Below are positions 38,362 to 48,255 of a DNA stretch of 64,000 nt, piece by piece. Position numbers and translations under genes: made by a program. Positions within the stretch are counted from its first letter, which is position 1. Every line of letters starts with the position of its first letter. The DNA is taken from assembly GCF_016865235.1 (NCBI RefSeq), contig NZ_CP064030.1, positions 682,001 to 746,000 of the forward strand, written 5' to 3'. Below the pieces are notes generated by a model, which worked only from the letters and a program-made list of their open reading frames with translations, had not been told where the DNA came from and did no database searches. This stretch comes from Dyella caseinilytica. GTDB lineage: Bacteria; Pseudomonadota; Gammaproteobacteria; Xanthomonadales; Rhodanobacteraceae.

Positions 38362-38915
38362 GCGCTCAGATTGAACTCCTGCGCCACGGCGATACCGGCC
38401 AGCGCAGCTATCGCGGTCAGTTGGACGATGCGCTGAGCGAACAGGGCTGGGGGCAATTGCGTGCGGCCGTGGAAGGGCGATCCTGGGATCGCATCGTGTC
38501 TTCCTCGCTGCAGCGCTGCGCCGCCTTTGCGCAGGAACTCGCTCATGCGCGCGAGCTGCCATTGCGTCTGGATGCGCGGTTGGCGGAATACCATTTCGGT
38601 CACTGGCAAGGCGTGCCGATCGAGCAGATTGCGCAGGAGCAGGGCGATGCGCTGGCACGCTTCTGGGCTGATCCGGTAACGTGCCCACCACCCGGCGGGG
38701 AAACTTTCGCAGCATTTCGCGATCGGTTAACTGTCGCGCTGGATGACATCGCGGCCGAAGCGGTGGGTCAACGCGTATTGGTGATCACTCATGGAGGCGC
38801 GATTCGTTTGCTGCGCTGTCTGGTCGAACAACGGAGTTACGGTGACATGGCCGGCATCGACGTGCCGCACGCCTCGCTGCACCGTTTGCCATGGCGTGGG
38901 GTGGTAACAGCCTGA
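38358..38915 (+). CDS. cobC: Alpha-ribazole phosphatase (histidine phosphatase family)
   Basis: A 185-residue phosphoglycerate-mutase-like phosphatase. [20 protein letters not shown] carries the catalytic RHG triad, and [15 protein letters not shown] the second histidine. Removes phosphate from alpha-ribazole 5'-phosphate or adenosylcobalamin phosphate. It overlaps cobT by 4 nt and cobS by 1 nt. Confidence 0.92.
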   Translation: MSAQIELLRHGDTGQRSYRGQLDDALSEQGWGQLRAAVEGRSWDRIVSSSLQRCAAFAQELAHARELPLRLDARLAEYHFGHWQGVPIEQIAQEQGDALARFWADPVTCPPPGGETFAAFRDRLTVALDDIAAEAVGQRVLVITHGGAIRLLRCLVEQRSYGDMAGIDVPHASLHRLPWRGVVTA

Positions 38916-39637
38916 TGCGCGGTTTGCTGGTCGCCCTTGGCTTTTTGACCCGCCTGCCGGTGCCGATGGGCGCGTTTGACGATACCCGCGCCCGCTCCGC
39001 TTCGCTGGTCTGGTATCCGTTGGTGGGCCTCCTGATCGGCTTGATGCTGGGGGCGCTGGCGTGGCTGTTGCGCGATACGCCCTCCTTGCTCACGGCGGCC
39101 ATGGTCGTGCTGGCGTGGGTGGCATTGACCGGGGCGCTACATCTGGATGGCCTGGCCGATAGCGCCGATGCCTGGGTCGGCGGTCTCGGCGACCGTGAGA
39201 AGACGCTGGCGATCATGAAGGATCCGCGCTGCGGGCCTTTCGGTGTGTTGGCGATCGTGCTGGCGGTATTGCTGAAGTTCGCCGCTGTCGCCAGCCTGCA
39301 CGCGGCGCCGTGGACGGAGCTGATCCTCGCGCCACTGCTGGCGCGGGCCAGCCTGGTTGCCCTGTTCCTCACCACGCCTTACGTACGCGGTGGCGGTCTG
39401 GGGGCGGCGTTGTCGAGTGCACCGCGTAACGCCTGCGCGGTGGCCATCGCGATCAGTGCCGGGTTCTGTCTGCTTGGCCGTTGGCACGGGGTCATTGCCC
39501 TGGCGGTGGCCGCGGTGGTGTTTGGCCTATGGCGTGCGGCATGCCTGAAACGCTTGGGTGGCATCACTGGCGATACGGCCGGGGCGCTGGCGGAGATGAT
39601 CGAGGTGGCAGTGCTGGTGGCGCTGACCGTGCGGTGA
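38915..39637 (+). CDS. cobS: Adenosylcobinamide-GDP ribazoletransferase
   Basis: CobS/CobV cobalamin synthase, 240 residues, polytopic membrane protein. Joins GDP-cobinamide and alpha-ribazole, the last assembly step. The N-terminal LVALGFLTRLPVP, the Asp-rich LHLDGLADSADAWVGGLGDREKTLAIMKDPRCGPFG (as overlapping blocks HLDGLADSADAW and IMKDPRCGPFG) and GGITGDTAGALAEM are diagnostic. The ATG at 38915 overlaps the cobC stop (TGATG). It ends the operon. Confidence 0.95.
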   Translation: MRGLLVALGFLTRLPVPMGAFDDTRARSASLVWYPLVGLLIGLMLGALAWLLRDTPSLLTAAMVVLAWVALTGALHLDGLADSADAWVGGLGDREKTLAIMKDPRCGPFGVLAIVLAVLLKFAAVASLHAAPWTELILAPLLARASLVALFLTTPYVRGGGLGAALSSAPRNACAVAIAISAGFCLLGRWHGVIALAVAAVVFGLWRAACLKRLGGITGDTAGALAEMIEVAVLVALTVR

Positions 39638-39734
39638 GCGGCGTCTTGCGTAGAATTGATCAGAGCATCCCTAGCCCCAATAATGGTGGGCTGCCATAGG
39701 CTGAAGGCTCGTGGCGCTGTCGAGAGTGTTTGCT

Positions 39735-40031
39735 ATGCCCATCTACGAATTTCAGTGCAACGCCTGCGGCCACCGCTTCGATCGGCTGCAGAAGATATCC
39801 GATCCCGATCCGGTCGCTTGCCCGGATTGCGGCCAGCCCCAGGTGCAGCGGCAACTGAGCGCACCACAGTTCCGGCTGTCCGGTGGCGGCTGGTACGAAA
39901 CCGATTTTAAGAAGGACGGCGACAAGAAGCGCAATCTGGCCGGTGATGGCTCGGCAGCCAAGTCCGGCGATAGCGCGGCGGCGCCCGCGAAAACGGAAAC
40001 CAAGCCGGCGGCGGCTTCCAGCACTGAGTGA
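39735..40031 (+). CDS. FmdB-family zinc-ribbon protein
   Basis: A 98-residue small protein. MPIYEFQCNACGHRFDRLQK and VACPDCGQPQVQRQLS supply two CxxC knuckles for one zinc, the FmdB/CxxC_CxxC_SSSS family pattern. The remaining half is low-complexity Ala/Lys/Ser. Function in bacteria is mostly unknown; it often stands upstream of aspS, as here. The ATG at 39735 starts exactly at the family N-terminus. Confidence 0.88.
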   Translation: MPIYEFQCNACGHRFDRLQKISDPDPVACPDCGQPQVQRQLSAPQFRLSGGGWYETDFKKDGDKKRNLAGDGSAAKSGDSAAAPAKTETKPAAASSTE

Positions 40032-40075
40032 TGCAGCTAATTTCCGTTTGATGGTAGTCATTGCGGGATCTCCAT

Positions 40076-40169
40076 CCCGTCGTCCCGGCGAAGGCCGGGA
40101 CCCAGCGTCTTTGGCTCTGACCGTACACCCTGAAAGTCACTGGGTCCCGGCCTTCGCCGGGACGACGGG
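40076..40169. repeat. REPIN-like inverted doublet
   Basis: Two 30-bp arms (40076-40105 and 40140-40169) are perfect reverse complements around a 34-bp spacer. Each arm contains its own hairpin, GTCCCGGC-GAAG-GCCGGGAC. Two inverted REP units with a spacer is the defining layout of a REPIN. It lies between the FmdB-like gene and aspS. Confidence 0.85.
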
Positions 40170-40277
40170 CGTGGGGTTTCCTACAAGCCTGAGAGAAGCC
40201 GAAGCGCCAGCAGTGTTAAGATTCCGGGCCTTTTCCACGTTCATTCGCCGCCCAGGCGGCCCGGAGTTCCCTTTCGT

Positions 40278-42050
40278 ATGCGCACGCACTACTGCGGCCT
40301 TATCAATGAGTCGCTGGTCGGCCAGACCGTTACCCTGTGCGGTTGGGTCAATACCCTTCGCCTGCAGAGCCACGTCGCCTTCGTCGATTTGCGCGACCAT
40401 GAGGGTATCGCTCAGGTGGTGGTCGAGCGGGAGAATGCAGCCGCCTTCGCCGTGGCCGGTGAGCTGGGCTATGAGTACTGCGTGCGTGTGACCGGCAGCA
40501 TCCGCAAGCGTCTGTCCGCGAATGACAAGCTCAAGACCGGCACGGTCGAACTGCTGGCTGAGAAAGTGGAGATTCTCAACGCCGCGAAGGATCTACCGTT
40601 CGCGCTGCATGAGAACCCGAACGAGGACATGCGGATGACCTACCGCTACCTCGACCTGCGCCGTCCCGAGATGCAGACCATGATGCGCACGCGCATCAAG
40701 CTGGTGCAGGCGCTGCGCCGCTACCTCGATGCGCGCGGTTTCCAGGACATCGAAACGCCGATTCTCACCAAGGCCACGCCAGAAGGTGCGCGTGACTATC
40801 TGGTGCCCAGCCGCGTGCATCCGGGCCAGTTCTACGCGTTGCCGCAGTCGCCGCAGCTGTTCAAGCAAATCCTGATGATGGCCGGCTTCGATCGCTACTA
40901 TCAGATCGCCCGCTGTTTCCGCGATGAAGACCTGCGCGCTGATCGCCAACCGGAATTCACCCAGCTCGACCTCGAATTTGCCTTCGTTGAAGAGAAGGAC
41001 GTGCAGGATTTCGTGGAAGGTCTGATTCGCCACGTGTTCAAGGAAGTAGTGAACGTGGAGCTGGATGCCGTATTCCCACGCATGACCTGGGAAGAGGCGA
41101 TGCGCCGCTTCGGCTCGGACAAGCCCGACCTGCGCATTGCGCTGGAACTGGTTGATGTGGTCGATGCGCTGAAGCACGTCGAATTCAAGGTGTTTGCCGA
41201 ACCGGCCAACGATCCTGCCGGCCGCGTTGCCGCGCTACGTCTGCCGGGCGGTGCATCACTGAGTCGCAAGGAGATCGACCAGCTCACCGAGTACGTCGCC
41301 AAATATGGCGCGAAGGGCTTGGCATGGATCAAAGTGGAAGATCTCACCAAAGGCCGCGAAGGCGTCAACTCACCGGTGGCAAAGTTCCTTGATGACGCAG
41401 CACTCGATGCCGTGCTCAAGGCCACTGGCGCGCAATCGGGCGACATGATTTTCGTGGGCGCCGGCAAGTGGAAGACAGTGACCGATTTCATGGGCGCGCT
41501 GCGCTTGAAGGTCGGCAAGGATCGTGGCTTGGTCGAAAACAGCTGGAAGCCGCTGTGGGTGACCGATTTCCCGATGTTCGAATACGACGAAGAAGAAAAG
41601 CGCTTTGTCGCCTTGCACCACCCCTTTACCGCGCCCAAGGTGGACGATATCGCCGATTTGCGCGCCAACGCCGCGAACTCAGTGAGCCGCGGCTACGACA
41701 TGGTGGTCAACGGTAATGAAATCGGCGGTGGTTCCATCCGTATCCATCGTCCCGACATGCAGAGCGCGGTGTTCGAGCTGCTCGGCATCGGCGCGGAAGA
41801 GGCGGAGATGAAGTTCGGCTTCCTGCTCAAGGCGCTGAAGTTCGGCGCGCCGCCGCATGGTGGCTTGGCCTTCGGTATCGACCGCATCGCGGCATTGATG
41901 GCCGGTACCGAATCGATCCGCGACGTGATTGCCTTCCCGAAGACCACCAGTGCACAGGATCTGATGACCGATGCCCCGTCGGTGGTGAGTGAAGCCCAGC
42001 TCAAGGAGCTTCACGTGGCAGTTTCCAAGACGGACACTGCCAAAGCCTGA
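40278..42050 (+). CDS. aspS: Aspartyl-tRNA synthetase
   Basis: Class II bacterial-type AspRS, 590 residues. N-terminal OB-fold anticodon-binding domain ([14 protein letters not shown]), motif 2 ([21 protein letters not shown] as the block [20 protein letters not shown]), a bacterial insertion (GAD) domain around 290-410, and motif 3 [17 protein letters not shown]. Length and architecture are normal. Whether it is discriminating or also charges tRNA-Asn cannot be told from this window. Confidence 0.98.
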   Translation: MRTHYCGLINESLVGQTVTLCGWVNTLRLQSHVAFVDLRDHEGIAQVVVERENAAAFAVAGELGYEYCVRVTGSIRKRLSANDKLKTGTVELLAEKVEILNAAKDLPFALHENPNEDMRMTYRYLDLRRPEMQTMMRTRIKLVQALRRYLDARGFQDIETPILTKATPEGARDYLVPSRVHPGQFYALPQSPQLFKQILMMAGFDRYYQIARCFRDEDLRADRQPEFTQLDLEFAFVEEKDVQDFVEGLIRHVFKEVVNVELDAVFPRMTWEEAMRRFGSDKPDLRIALELVDVVDALKHVEFKVFAEPANDPAGRVAALRLPGGASLSRKEIDQLTEYVAKYGAKGLAWIKVEDLTKGREGVNSPVAKFLDDAALDAVLKATGAQSGDMIFVGAGKWKTVTDFMGALRLKVGKDRGLVENSWKPLWVTDFPMFEYDEEEKRFVALHHPFTAPKVDDIADLRANAANSVSRGYDMVVNGNEIGGGSIRIHRPDMQSAVFELLGIGAEEAEMKFGFLLKALKFGAPPHGGLAFGIDRIAALMAGTESIRDVIAFPKTTSAQDLMTDAPSVVSEAQLKELHVAVSKTDTAKA

Positions 42051-42070
42051 TGTACACCTCCTCTCCCTTC

Positions 42071-42094
42071 GGGGAGGGGATTGAGGTGACGGGG
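42071..42094. repeat. Dispersed repeat, inverted copy
   Basis: GGGGAGGGGATTGAGGTGAC followed by GGGG is the near reverse complement of 9583-9606. A CTCCC-TTC-GGGGAG hairpin begins just upstream at 42062. Confidence 0.6.
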
Positions 42095-42119
42095 CACCTA
42101 GCGGCCAGATTGGAAATCC

Positions 42120-42752
42120 ATGACCGAACACATCATCCTGCTGCACGGCCTGTGGATGCGCGGCTTCGCGCTGGGCCTGCTGCATCGGCGCCTGATGGAA
42201 GAAGGGTTCCGCGTCCATCGCTTCGACTACATGAGTGTTGCGGCGACGCAAGAGCGCATTCTGGCCCGCCTGCATGCGGGCATGGTGGAGTGCGCACCCG
42301 AGAACGTGCATCTGGTCGGCCACAGTCTTGGCGGCCTGTTGGCGTTGCGGGCTTGTCTGGAGCCAGGCGAGCTGCCGCCGGGACGGATCGTCTGCCTCGG
42401 CTCCCCGCTCAAGGGCAGCGCCGCTGCCCGTGCGTTTGCCAATTGGGGAGGGCGCGGTGGAGAGGTGCTGTTGGGCCATAACCGCTCGTTGCTGGAGCAG
42501 GGGCTGGAGTCGTGGTCCGGCCCTCGTGAGGTGGGCGTGATCGCTGGCCGCATGCCGATCGGCCTGGGTGCCATGCTTGGCCACATAGCCGGGGAGCACG
42601 ATGGCACGGTCGCCGTGGAGGAGACCAGCCTGCCGGGCCTGACCGACCATTGCGTGGTCGAGACCAGTCATACCGGCCTGCTGCTCTCGGCCGAGGTGAC
42701 CCGGCTGACCACCCGGTTCCTACGCGAGGGAAAGTTCGGTCCCGTCCCATAG
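42120..42752 (+). CDS. Alpha/beta hydrolase
   Basis: A 210-residue serine hydrolase. The nucleophile elbow is VGHSLGGLLALRA (Ser in GHSLG), preceded by the oxyanion strand IILLHGLWMRGFAL. A late acidic residue and His in GEHDGTVAVEET and VVETSHTGLLLS complete a plausible triad. No signal peptide, so cytosolic. Closest in style to PGAP1/lipase-like esterases; the substrate is unknown. Confidence 0.85.
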   Translation: MTEHIILLHGLWMRGFALGLLHRRLMEEGFRVHRFDYMSVAATQERILARLHAGMVECAPENVHLVGHSLGGLLALRACLEPGELPPGRIVCLGSPLKGSAAARAFANWGGRGGEVLLGHNRSLLEQGLESWSGPREVGVIAGRMPIGLGAMLGHIAGEHDGTVAVEETSLPGLTDHCVVETSHTGLLLSAEVTRLTTRFLREGKFGPVP

Positions 42753-42837
42753 CGCAAAGCGCGGGCTGCCGAGATATTTCCCGCAATGCAGTAAAATCCC
42801 CCGTTTTCCACTTTCCAGACCCCAATCAGGAATCGCC

Positions 42838-43569
42838 ATGGGTAGAGGTCCGTCCATCGAAGGCCGCAAGAACGCCGAAGACGCCAAGCGCGCCAAGGTG
42901 TTCACCAAGCTGATCCGTGAAATCACCGTCGCTACGCGTGCCGGCGTGGCGGATCCGAACCTCAACCCGCGCCTGCGCGCGGCGGTGGACAAGGCGCTGG
43001 GCGCCAACATGTCCAAGGACACCATCGAACGCGCGATCAAGCGCGGCTCGGGCGCCGATGGTGGCGCCAAGATGGAAGAGCTGCGCTACGAGGGTTATGG
43101 CCCGGCTGGCATCGCGCTGATCATCGAATGCTTCACGGATAATCCGACCCGCACCGTCGCCGACGTACGCCACGCGCTGACCAAGCACGGCGGCAACCTC
43201 GGTACCAGTGGTTCGGTGGCGTTTCAGTTCACGCGCTGCGGTGAGCTGGTCTTCGCGACGGGTGGAAACACGGCAGCAGAAGAAAAGCTGTTCGAGGCGG
43301 CACTCGACGCGGGTGCCGATGACGTGATCAACGAAAACGGCGAGAGCGCCGTGATCTGCGCACCGGAAAATTTCGAATCAGTGCAGCAGAAGTTGATCGA
43401 AACCGGTTTGGACGCGCAGCATGCTGGCGTGGTGATGCGTCCGAACAGTCGCACCGCCGTCACCGGCGAAGCGCTCGAAACGCTCACCGATCTGCTGGAA
43501 AAGCTCGATGCGCTCGACGACGTGAGCGAGGTGTATCACAACGCCTTGCTGCCGGCCGATGCAGCGTAA
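42838..43569 (+). CDS. yebC: YebC/PmpR family protein
   Basis: A 243-residue TACO1/YebC-family protein. MGRGPSIEGRKNAEDAKRAK is the family start (normally MAGHSKW...; the leader is slightly divergent), followed by NMSKDTIERAIKRGSG, ELRYEGYGPAGIALIIECFT and NLGTSGSVAFQF. Members have been described as transcription factors and as translation factors for difficult peptide stretches. It precedes ruvC, the standard arrangement. Confidence 0.95.
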   Translation: MGRGPSIEGRKNAEDAKRAKVFTKLIREITVATRAGVADPNLNPRLRAAVDKALGANMSKDTIERAIKRGSGADGGAKMEELRYEGYGPAGIALIIECFTDNPTRTVADVRHALTKHGGNLGTSGSVAFQFTRCGELVFATGGNTAAEEKLFEAALDAGADDVINENGESAVICAPENFESVQQKLIETGLDAQHAGVVMRPNSRTAVTGEALETLTDLLEKLDALDDVSEVYHNALLPADAA

Positions 43570-43599
43570 GGTGACAGTGGTTGTGACAGTTACCGCGCA

Positions 43600-44121
43600 A
43601 TGATTCGCATCATTGGCATCGACCCTGGCAGTCTGCGGACGGGCATCGGCATTGTCGACGTCGATGCGGCTGGCAAGCTGTCACATGTTTTTCATGATGC
43701 TCTGGTCGTGGCGGGTGAAGAAAACTTCCCGCTGCGGCTGAAATGCATTTTTGAAGGCCTTAGCGACATCATCGCCACCCATCGTCCAGTCGAATGTGGC
43801 ATCGAGCGTGTATTCATGGCGCGCAATGCCGATTCTGCGCTTAAACTCGGGCAGGCACGCGGCGCCGCCATTTGCGCCGTGGTCAATCGGGGGATTGCCG
43901 TGCACGAATACGCAGCAACTGAAGTAAAGAAGGCCGTGGTGGGTAGCGGCCGCAGCGACAAAACGCAGGTACAGCACATGATCGGCGTATTGCTTGGACT
44001 GAAAGGGCCGATCCAGGCCGACGCGGCTGATGCACTCGCCGTCGCCGTGGCGCATGCGCATACTCGTTCCAGCCTTGAACGGGTGGGTATTCCGCGCACC
44101 GCATGGAGGCGCCGCCGATGA
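43600..44121 (+). CDS. ruvC: Holliday junction resolvase RuvC
   Basis: Endonuclease that cuts Holliday junctions in the RuvABC complex; 173 residues. [18 protein letters not shown] supplies the first catalytic Asp, [20 protein letters not shown] the Glu, and [15 protein letters not shown] the final Asp pair. It overlaps ruvA by ATGA. Confidence 0.97.
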   Translation: MIRIIGIDPGSLRTGIGIVDVDAAGKLSHVFHDALVVAGEENFPLRLKCIFEGLSDIIATHRPVECGIERVFMARNADSALKLGQARGAAICAVVNRGIAVHEYAATEVKKAVVGSGRSDKTQVQHMIGVLLGLKGPIQADAADALAVAVAHAHTRSSLERVGIPRTAWRRRR

Positions 44122-44714
44122 TCGGCCGACTTAGAGGCATTCTGGTTTCAAAGCAGCCGCCTTGGCTGCTGGTAGAGGTCGGTGGTGTGGGCTATGAGCT
44201 GGAAGCGCCCATGTCCACCATCTACGACCTGCCGGCGACAGGCAAGGAAGTCATCTTGCTGACCCATTATGCCGTCAAAGAAGACAGCGTTGCGCTCTAT
44301 GGTTTTCTGCATGAATCGGAGCGCACCTTGTTTCGCAATCTGCAGAAAGTAAGCGGCATCGGCGCGAAGATTTCGCTGGCCGTGCTGTCCGGTGTTTCCA
44401 CCCAGGAATTCGCGAGGCTGGTGCACGCGGGTGACGTAGTGGCGCTGACTAAGATTCCAGGCATTGGCAAGAAGACGGCCGAACGCATCGTGGTGGAACT
44501 GCGCGATCGCGTGGATGGTCTTGGCGCCAGCGTGCCCGGTTTCGCGACCACGTCGGATGCACCGCTCGATCCCGCCGCTGAAGCCACCGTGGCGCTGCAA
44601 CAGCTTGGGTATAAGCCGGCTGAAGTCACCCGACTGGTGCAAAAAGTCGCCGCTACCGGCGACAGCGCCGAAACCATTATCCGCAAGGCGCTGCGCGCCG
44701 CACTCGGGAGTTAA
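44118..44714 (+). CDS. ruvA: Holliday junction branch-migration protein RuvA
   Basis: A 198-residue tetrameric DNA-binding subunit. Domain I OB-fold [20 protein letters not shown], two helix-hairpin-helix motifs ([15 protein letters not shown] and [19 protein letters not shown]) and a C-terminal RuvB-contact domain ending [11 protein letters not shown]. The start at 44118 is inside the ruvC stop. Confidence 0.97.
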   Translation: MIGRLRGILVSKQPPWLLVEVGGVGYELEAPMSTIYDLPATGKEVILLTHYAVKEDSVALYGFLHESERTLFRNLQKVSGIGAKISLAVLSGVSTQEFARLVHAGDVVALTKIPGIGKKTAERIVVELRDRVDGLGASVPGFATTSDAPLDPAAEATVALQQLGYKPAEVTRLVQKVAATGDSAETIIRKALRAALGS

Positions 44715-44717
44715 TTC

Positions 44718-46619
44718 GTGGGTCACGACATTAATCAGGGCATGAGCGAGGGCGAACTCCGCAAGCGCATGGCCGCCTTGACGCTGGGCGCCATCGGCGT
44801 CGTGTACGGCGACATCGGCACCAGTCCCCTCTACACCCTGCAAACCACGCTCAACTATGAGGGCAAGATGCCTCAGGCGGACAGCATCTACGGTGTGCTG
44901 TCGCTGATTTTCTGGGCGCAGATCATTGTGGTGTCGCTGAAGTACGTGGTGTTCATCATGCGCGCAGACAACAAAGGCGAGGGAGGCATCATGGCCCTGA
45001 TGGCATTGGCGTTGCGTGGCGTGCGCGGTAGCGCGAGGCTACGCTGGCTGCTGGCCATCATTGGCATTTTCGGCGCTGCGCTGTTCTACGGTGATGGCGT
45101 GATCACGCCCGCCATTTCCGTGTTGTCGGCGGTGGAGGGTGTAAAAGTTGCTGCGCCAGGACTGGGGCATTGGGTGATGCCAGTTAGCGCGGTCATTCTG
45201 TTCTTTCTGTTTGCACTGCAGAAGCACGGCACCGATCGCGTGGGCAAGCTGTTTGGACCGGTGATGGTGGTGTGGTTTATCGTCATCGCGGTGATCGGCG
45301 TGTACAACATTGCCCAAAACCCAGGTATTTTGCGCGCACTTTCGCCTCATTACGGCTACGAGTTTTTTGTGCATCACGGCTGGAGTGCGTTCGTTGCGCT
45401 GGGCGGCGTGGTACTCGCGCTGACTGGTGCGGAAGCGCTGTATGCGGACATGGGGCATTTCGGCAAACGGCCCATCCAGCTGGCATGGTTCAGCTTCATC
45501 CTGCCTGCGCTGGTGCTCAACTACTTTGGCCAAGGTGCGTTGCTGCTGCGTGATCCCAGCGCCATCGATAACCCGTTCTTCAAGGCGGTGCCGTCGATGT
45601 TCCTGTATCCGATGATCGGCTTGGCTACGGCGGCTACGGTGATCGCTTCGCAGGCGGTGATTTCCGGTGCGTTCTCGATGACCCGCGAGGCGATGTCGTT
45701 GGGTTACTCCTTGCGCATGCCGGTGGTGCATACCTCGCGTGAAATGTCCGGCCAGATCTTCGTTCCGTGGGTCAACAGCTTCTTGCTGGTGATGGTGCTG
45801 GTGGCGGTCGTGGGTTTCGGCAGTTCCGACGCGCTCAGCGCGGCATACGGTATCGCCGTGACCGGTACGATGAGCATCACCACGATCCTGGCACTGTTCG
45901 TGGCGCGCAATCAGTGGGGATGGCACTTACCGCTGCTGATCCTGGTGGGCACGTGCCTGTTGATCATCGACCTGTCGTTCTTCTCCGCGAACCTGCTGAA
46001 GGTCGAGGCGGGTGGCTGGTTCCCGTTAGTGCTTGGTCTGGGCATCTTCATCATCATGACCACCTGGCGCCGCGGTCGTGAACTGGTGGTGCGCGAAATC
46101 AAGCAGGGCGGCTTGTCGCTGATGCCATTCATCGAGAACATCATCGAGCATCCGCCGCTGCGCGTGCCGGGCATCGCTGTATTCCTTACCGCCAACCAGA
46201 ACTCCGTGCCGCATGCGTTGTTGCACAACCTCAAGCACAACAAGGTGCTGCACGAGCGCAATGTGATGTTGACGGTGGATATTTTGGAAACCCCCGTCGC
46301 CGAAGCCGATGAGCGCATCCACCTGGTGCCCATGGACGGCAACTTCTACGGCCTGGAACTGCGTTTTGGTTTCGCCGAAGATCCGAATATACCGTTGGCG
46401 CTGTCCAAGTGTGCCAAGAGTGGTCTGCCGTTCGATCTGATGGACACGACTTTCTTCCTGTCGCGCGAGAACGTGGTGGCCGACAAACGCCGCCCGGGCA
46501 TGGCGTTGTGGCGTGATCGCCTGTTTGCCTTTATGTCGCGCAATGCACTGCCGGCGACGGCGTTCTTCCAGATTCCGGGCAATCGCCTGATCGAATTGGG
46601 CACGCAGGTAGAAATCTGA
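44718..46619 (+). CDS. kup: Potassium uptake protein Kup
   Basis: Low-affinity K+/H+ symporter of the Kup/HAK family, 633 residues with 12 predicted membrane helices and a cytoplasmic C-terminal domain. The family start is LGAIGVVYGDIGTSPLYTLQ, followed by KGEGGIMALMALALR and FYGDGVITPAISVLSAVEG. The GTG at 44718 is chosen because GGGAG lies 7 nt upstream; an ATG at 44742 is the alternative. It is inserted between ruvA and ruvB on the same strand, splitting the usual ruvAB pair. Confidence 0.96.
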   Translation: MGHDINQGMSEGELRKRMAALTLGAIGVVYGDIGTSPLYTLQTTLNYEGKMPQADSIYGVLSLIFWAQIIVVSLKYVVFIMRADNKGEGGIMALMALALRGVRGSARLRWLLAIIGIFGAALFYGDGVITPAISVLSAVEGVKVAAPGLGHWVMPVSAVILFFLFALQKHGTDRVGKLFGPVMVVWFIVIAVIGVYNIAQNPGILRALSPHYGYEFFVHHGWSAFVALGGVVLALTGAEALYADMGHFGKRPIQLAWFSFILPALVLNYFGQGALLLRDPSAIDNPFFKAVPSMFLYPMIGLATAATVIASQAVISGAFSMTREAMSLGYSLRMPVVHTSREMSGQIFVPWVNSFLLVMVLVAVVGFGSSDALSAAYGIAVTGTMSITTILALFVARNQWGWHLPLLILVGTCLLIIDLSFFSANLLKVEAGGWFPLVLGLGIFIIMTTWRRGRELVVREIKQGGLSLMPFIENIIEHPPLRVPGIAVFLTANQNSVPHALLHNLKHNKVLHERNVMLTVDILETPVAEADERIHLVPMDGNFYGLELRFGFAEDPNIPLALSKCAKSGLPFDLMDTTFFLSRENVVADKRRPGMALWRDRLFAFMSRNALPATAFFQIPGNRLIELGTQVEI

Positions 46620-46732
46620 CCGAGGCTGACAGGTTGGGGTGAGCGTGAGCACACCCCAACGGCGCCATGTCAGGGTTTGCTGGCCCGCATTCCAACCTAC
46701 CTGCGACTGCCGTACTCCGCCATAATCCCCGC

Positions 46733-47782
46733 ATGACCGATCACCGCATCATCACCGCTAACGCCCAGATGGATGACGACGCCCTGGAAGCGTCGATCCG
46801 TCCCAAGCGGCTGGCCGAGTACCTGGGCCAACAGGCGGTGCGCGAGCAGTTGTCGATTTATATCGAAGCGGCCAAGAAGCGCGGCGGTGCGTTGGATCAT
46901 GTGCTGATCTTCGGTCCGCCCGGCTTGGGTAAGACCACGCTGAGCCATGTCATCGCCAATGAGCTGGGCGTCAATGTGCGTTCCACATCCGGTCCGGTGC
47001 TGGAGCGCGCGGGTGATCTGGCGGCCCTGCTGACCAATCTCGAAGCGCACGATGTGCTGTTCGTCGACGAGATCCATCGCCTGTCGCCGGTGGTGGAAGA
47101 AGTGCTCTATCCGGCGATGGAAGATTTCCAGATCGACATCATGATCGGCGAAGGGCCGGCTGCGCGTTCGATCAAGCTCGACCTGCCGCCTTTCACCCTG
47201 ATTGGCGCGACCACGCGTGCGGGCCTGCTCACCGCGCCATTGCGCGATCGCTTCGGCATCGTGCAACGCCTGGAGTTCTATTCGCCCGACGAGCTGACTG
47301 CGATCGTGCGCCGCTCAGCGCGTATTCTCGGCATTGCCTGCGAAGTCGAAGGTGCGACGGAAATTGCGCGCCGTGCGCGCGGTACGCCACGTATCGCCAA
47401 CCGCCTGCTGCGCCGAGTGCGCGATTACGCCGAAGTGCGTGCGGGTGGGCGCATCACGCGTCAGGTGGCACAGTCGGCGATGGACATGCTCAAGGTCGAC
47501 GCCGAAGGTTTTGACGAACTGGATCGTCGCTTGCTGACGATCATCATTGAAAATTTTGACGGCGGTCCGGTCGGCGTCGAGTCACTGGCTGCCGCGCTCA
47601 GCGAAGATCGCGGCACCCTGGAAGACGTCGTCGAACCCTATCTGATCCAGCAGGGTTTTCTGATACGAACCGCGCGCGGGCGCATGGCCAGTGCGAAGGG
47701 ATGGCGGCATCTGGGCCTCACGCCCCCGCCGCGTCAGCCCCAGGCCGGAGACTTGTTCAGTGCGGATGGCCAAGATGTCTGA
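46733..47782 (+). CDS. ruvB: Holliday junction helicase RuvB
   Basis: AAA+ motor of branch migration, 349 residues. Walker [17 protein letters not shown], Walker [17 protein letters not shown], sensor [18 protein letters not shown] and a C-terminal winged helix ending [15 protein letters not shown]. The start [20 protein letters not shown] matches relatives. It overlaps ybgC by 8 nt. Confidence 0.97.
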   Translation: MTDHRIITANAQMDDDALEASIRPKRLAEYLGQQAVREQLSIYIEAAKKRGGALDHVLIFGPPGLGKTTLSHVIANELGVNVRSTSGPVLERAGDLAALLTNLEAHDVLFVDEIHRLSPVVEEVLYPAMEDFQIDIMIGEGPAARSIKLDLPPFTLIGATTRAGLLTAPLRDRFGIVQRLEFYSPDELTAIVRRSARILGIACEVEGATEIARRARGTPRIANRLLRRVRDYAEVRAGGRITRQVAQSAMDMLKVDAEGFDELDRRLLTIIIENFDGGPVGVESLAAALSEDRGTLEDVVEPYLIQQGFLIRTARGRMASAKGWRHLGLTPPPRQPQAGDLFSADGQDV

Positions 47783-48188
47783 AGCAACGCTTTTCGACTG
47801 GCCGGTTCGCGTCTACTGGGAAGATACCGACGCCGGTGGCGTGGTTTACCATGCCAGCTACCTGCGTTTCCTGGAACGCGCCCGCACCGAGTGGTTGCGC
47901 AAGCTCGGCGTGGATCAGTTGGCCTTGAAGGAAAACACCGGACTGGGCTTCATGGTGCACCGGATGGAGATTGATTTCCTCCGGCCAGCCCTGCTGGACG
48001 ATGAACTAACGGTGACCGTGGCCGTCAAAGAACGGCGTTCAGCCAGTATCCTTTTCACGCAGAGTATTACCCGGGCGGATGGAACCGCATTGATCCAGGC
48101 GCAGGTTCGAGCAGCATGCGTGGATCTGAAACGGATGCGGCCCGCCCCGATCCCGGTTGATATTGCCGACCGGATCGCTCAAGCCTGA
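47775..48188 (+). CDS. ybgC: Tol-Pal-associated acyl-CoA thioesterase YbgC
   Basis: Hot-dog-fold thioesterase of 137 residues. [20 protein letters not shown] contains the catalytic Asp of the 4HBT/YbgC family, followed by [15 protein letters not shown]. First gene of the tol-pal operon in most gammaproteobacteria and so here. The ATG at 47775 overlaps ruvB; an ATG at 47766 is the alternative. Confidence 0.95.
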   Translation: MSEATLFDWPVRVYWEDTDAGGVVYHASYLRFLERARTEWLRKLGVDQLALKENTGLGFMVHRMEIDFLRPALLDDELTVTVAVKERRSASILFTQSITRADGTALIQAQVRAACVDLKRMRPAPIPVDIADRIAQA

Positions 48189-48255
48189 TCCCCAGCCGGT
48201 CCGACCCAAACATCAAACATATAGACATGCCCATGTGGTGGAGAACCCCCAAGCC

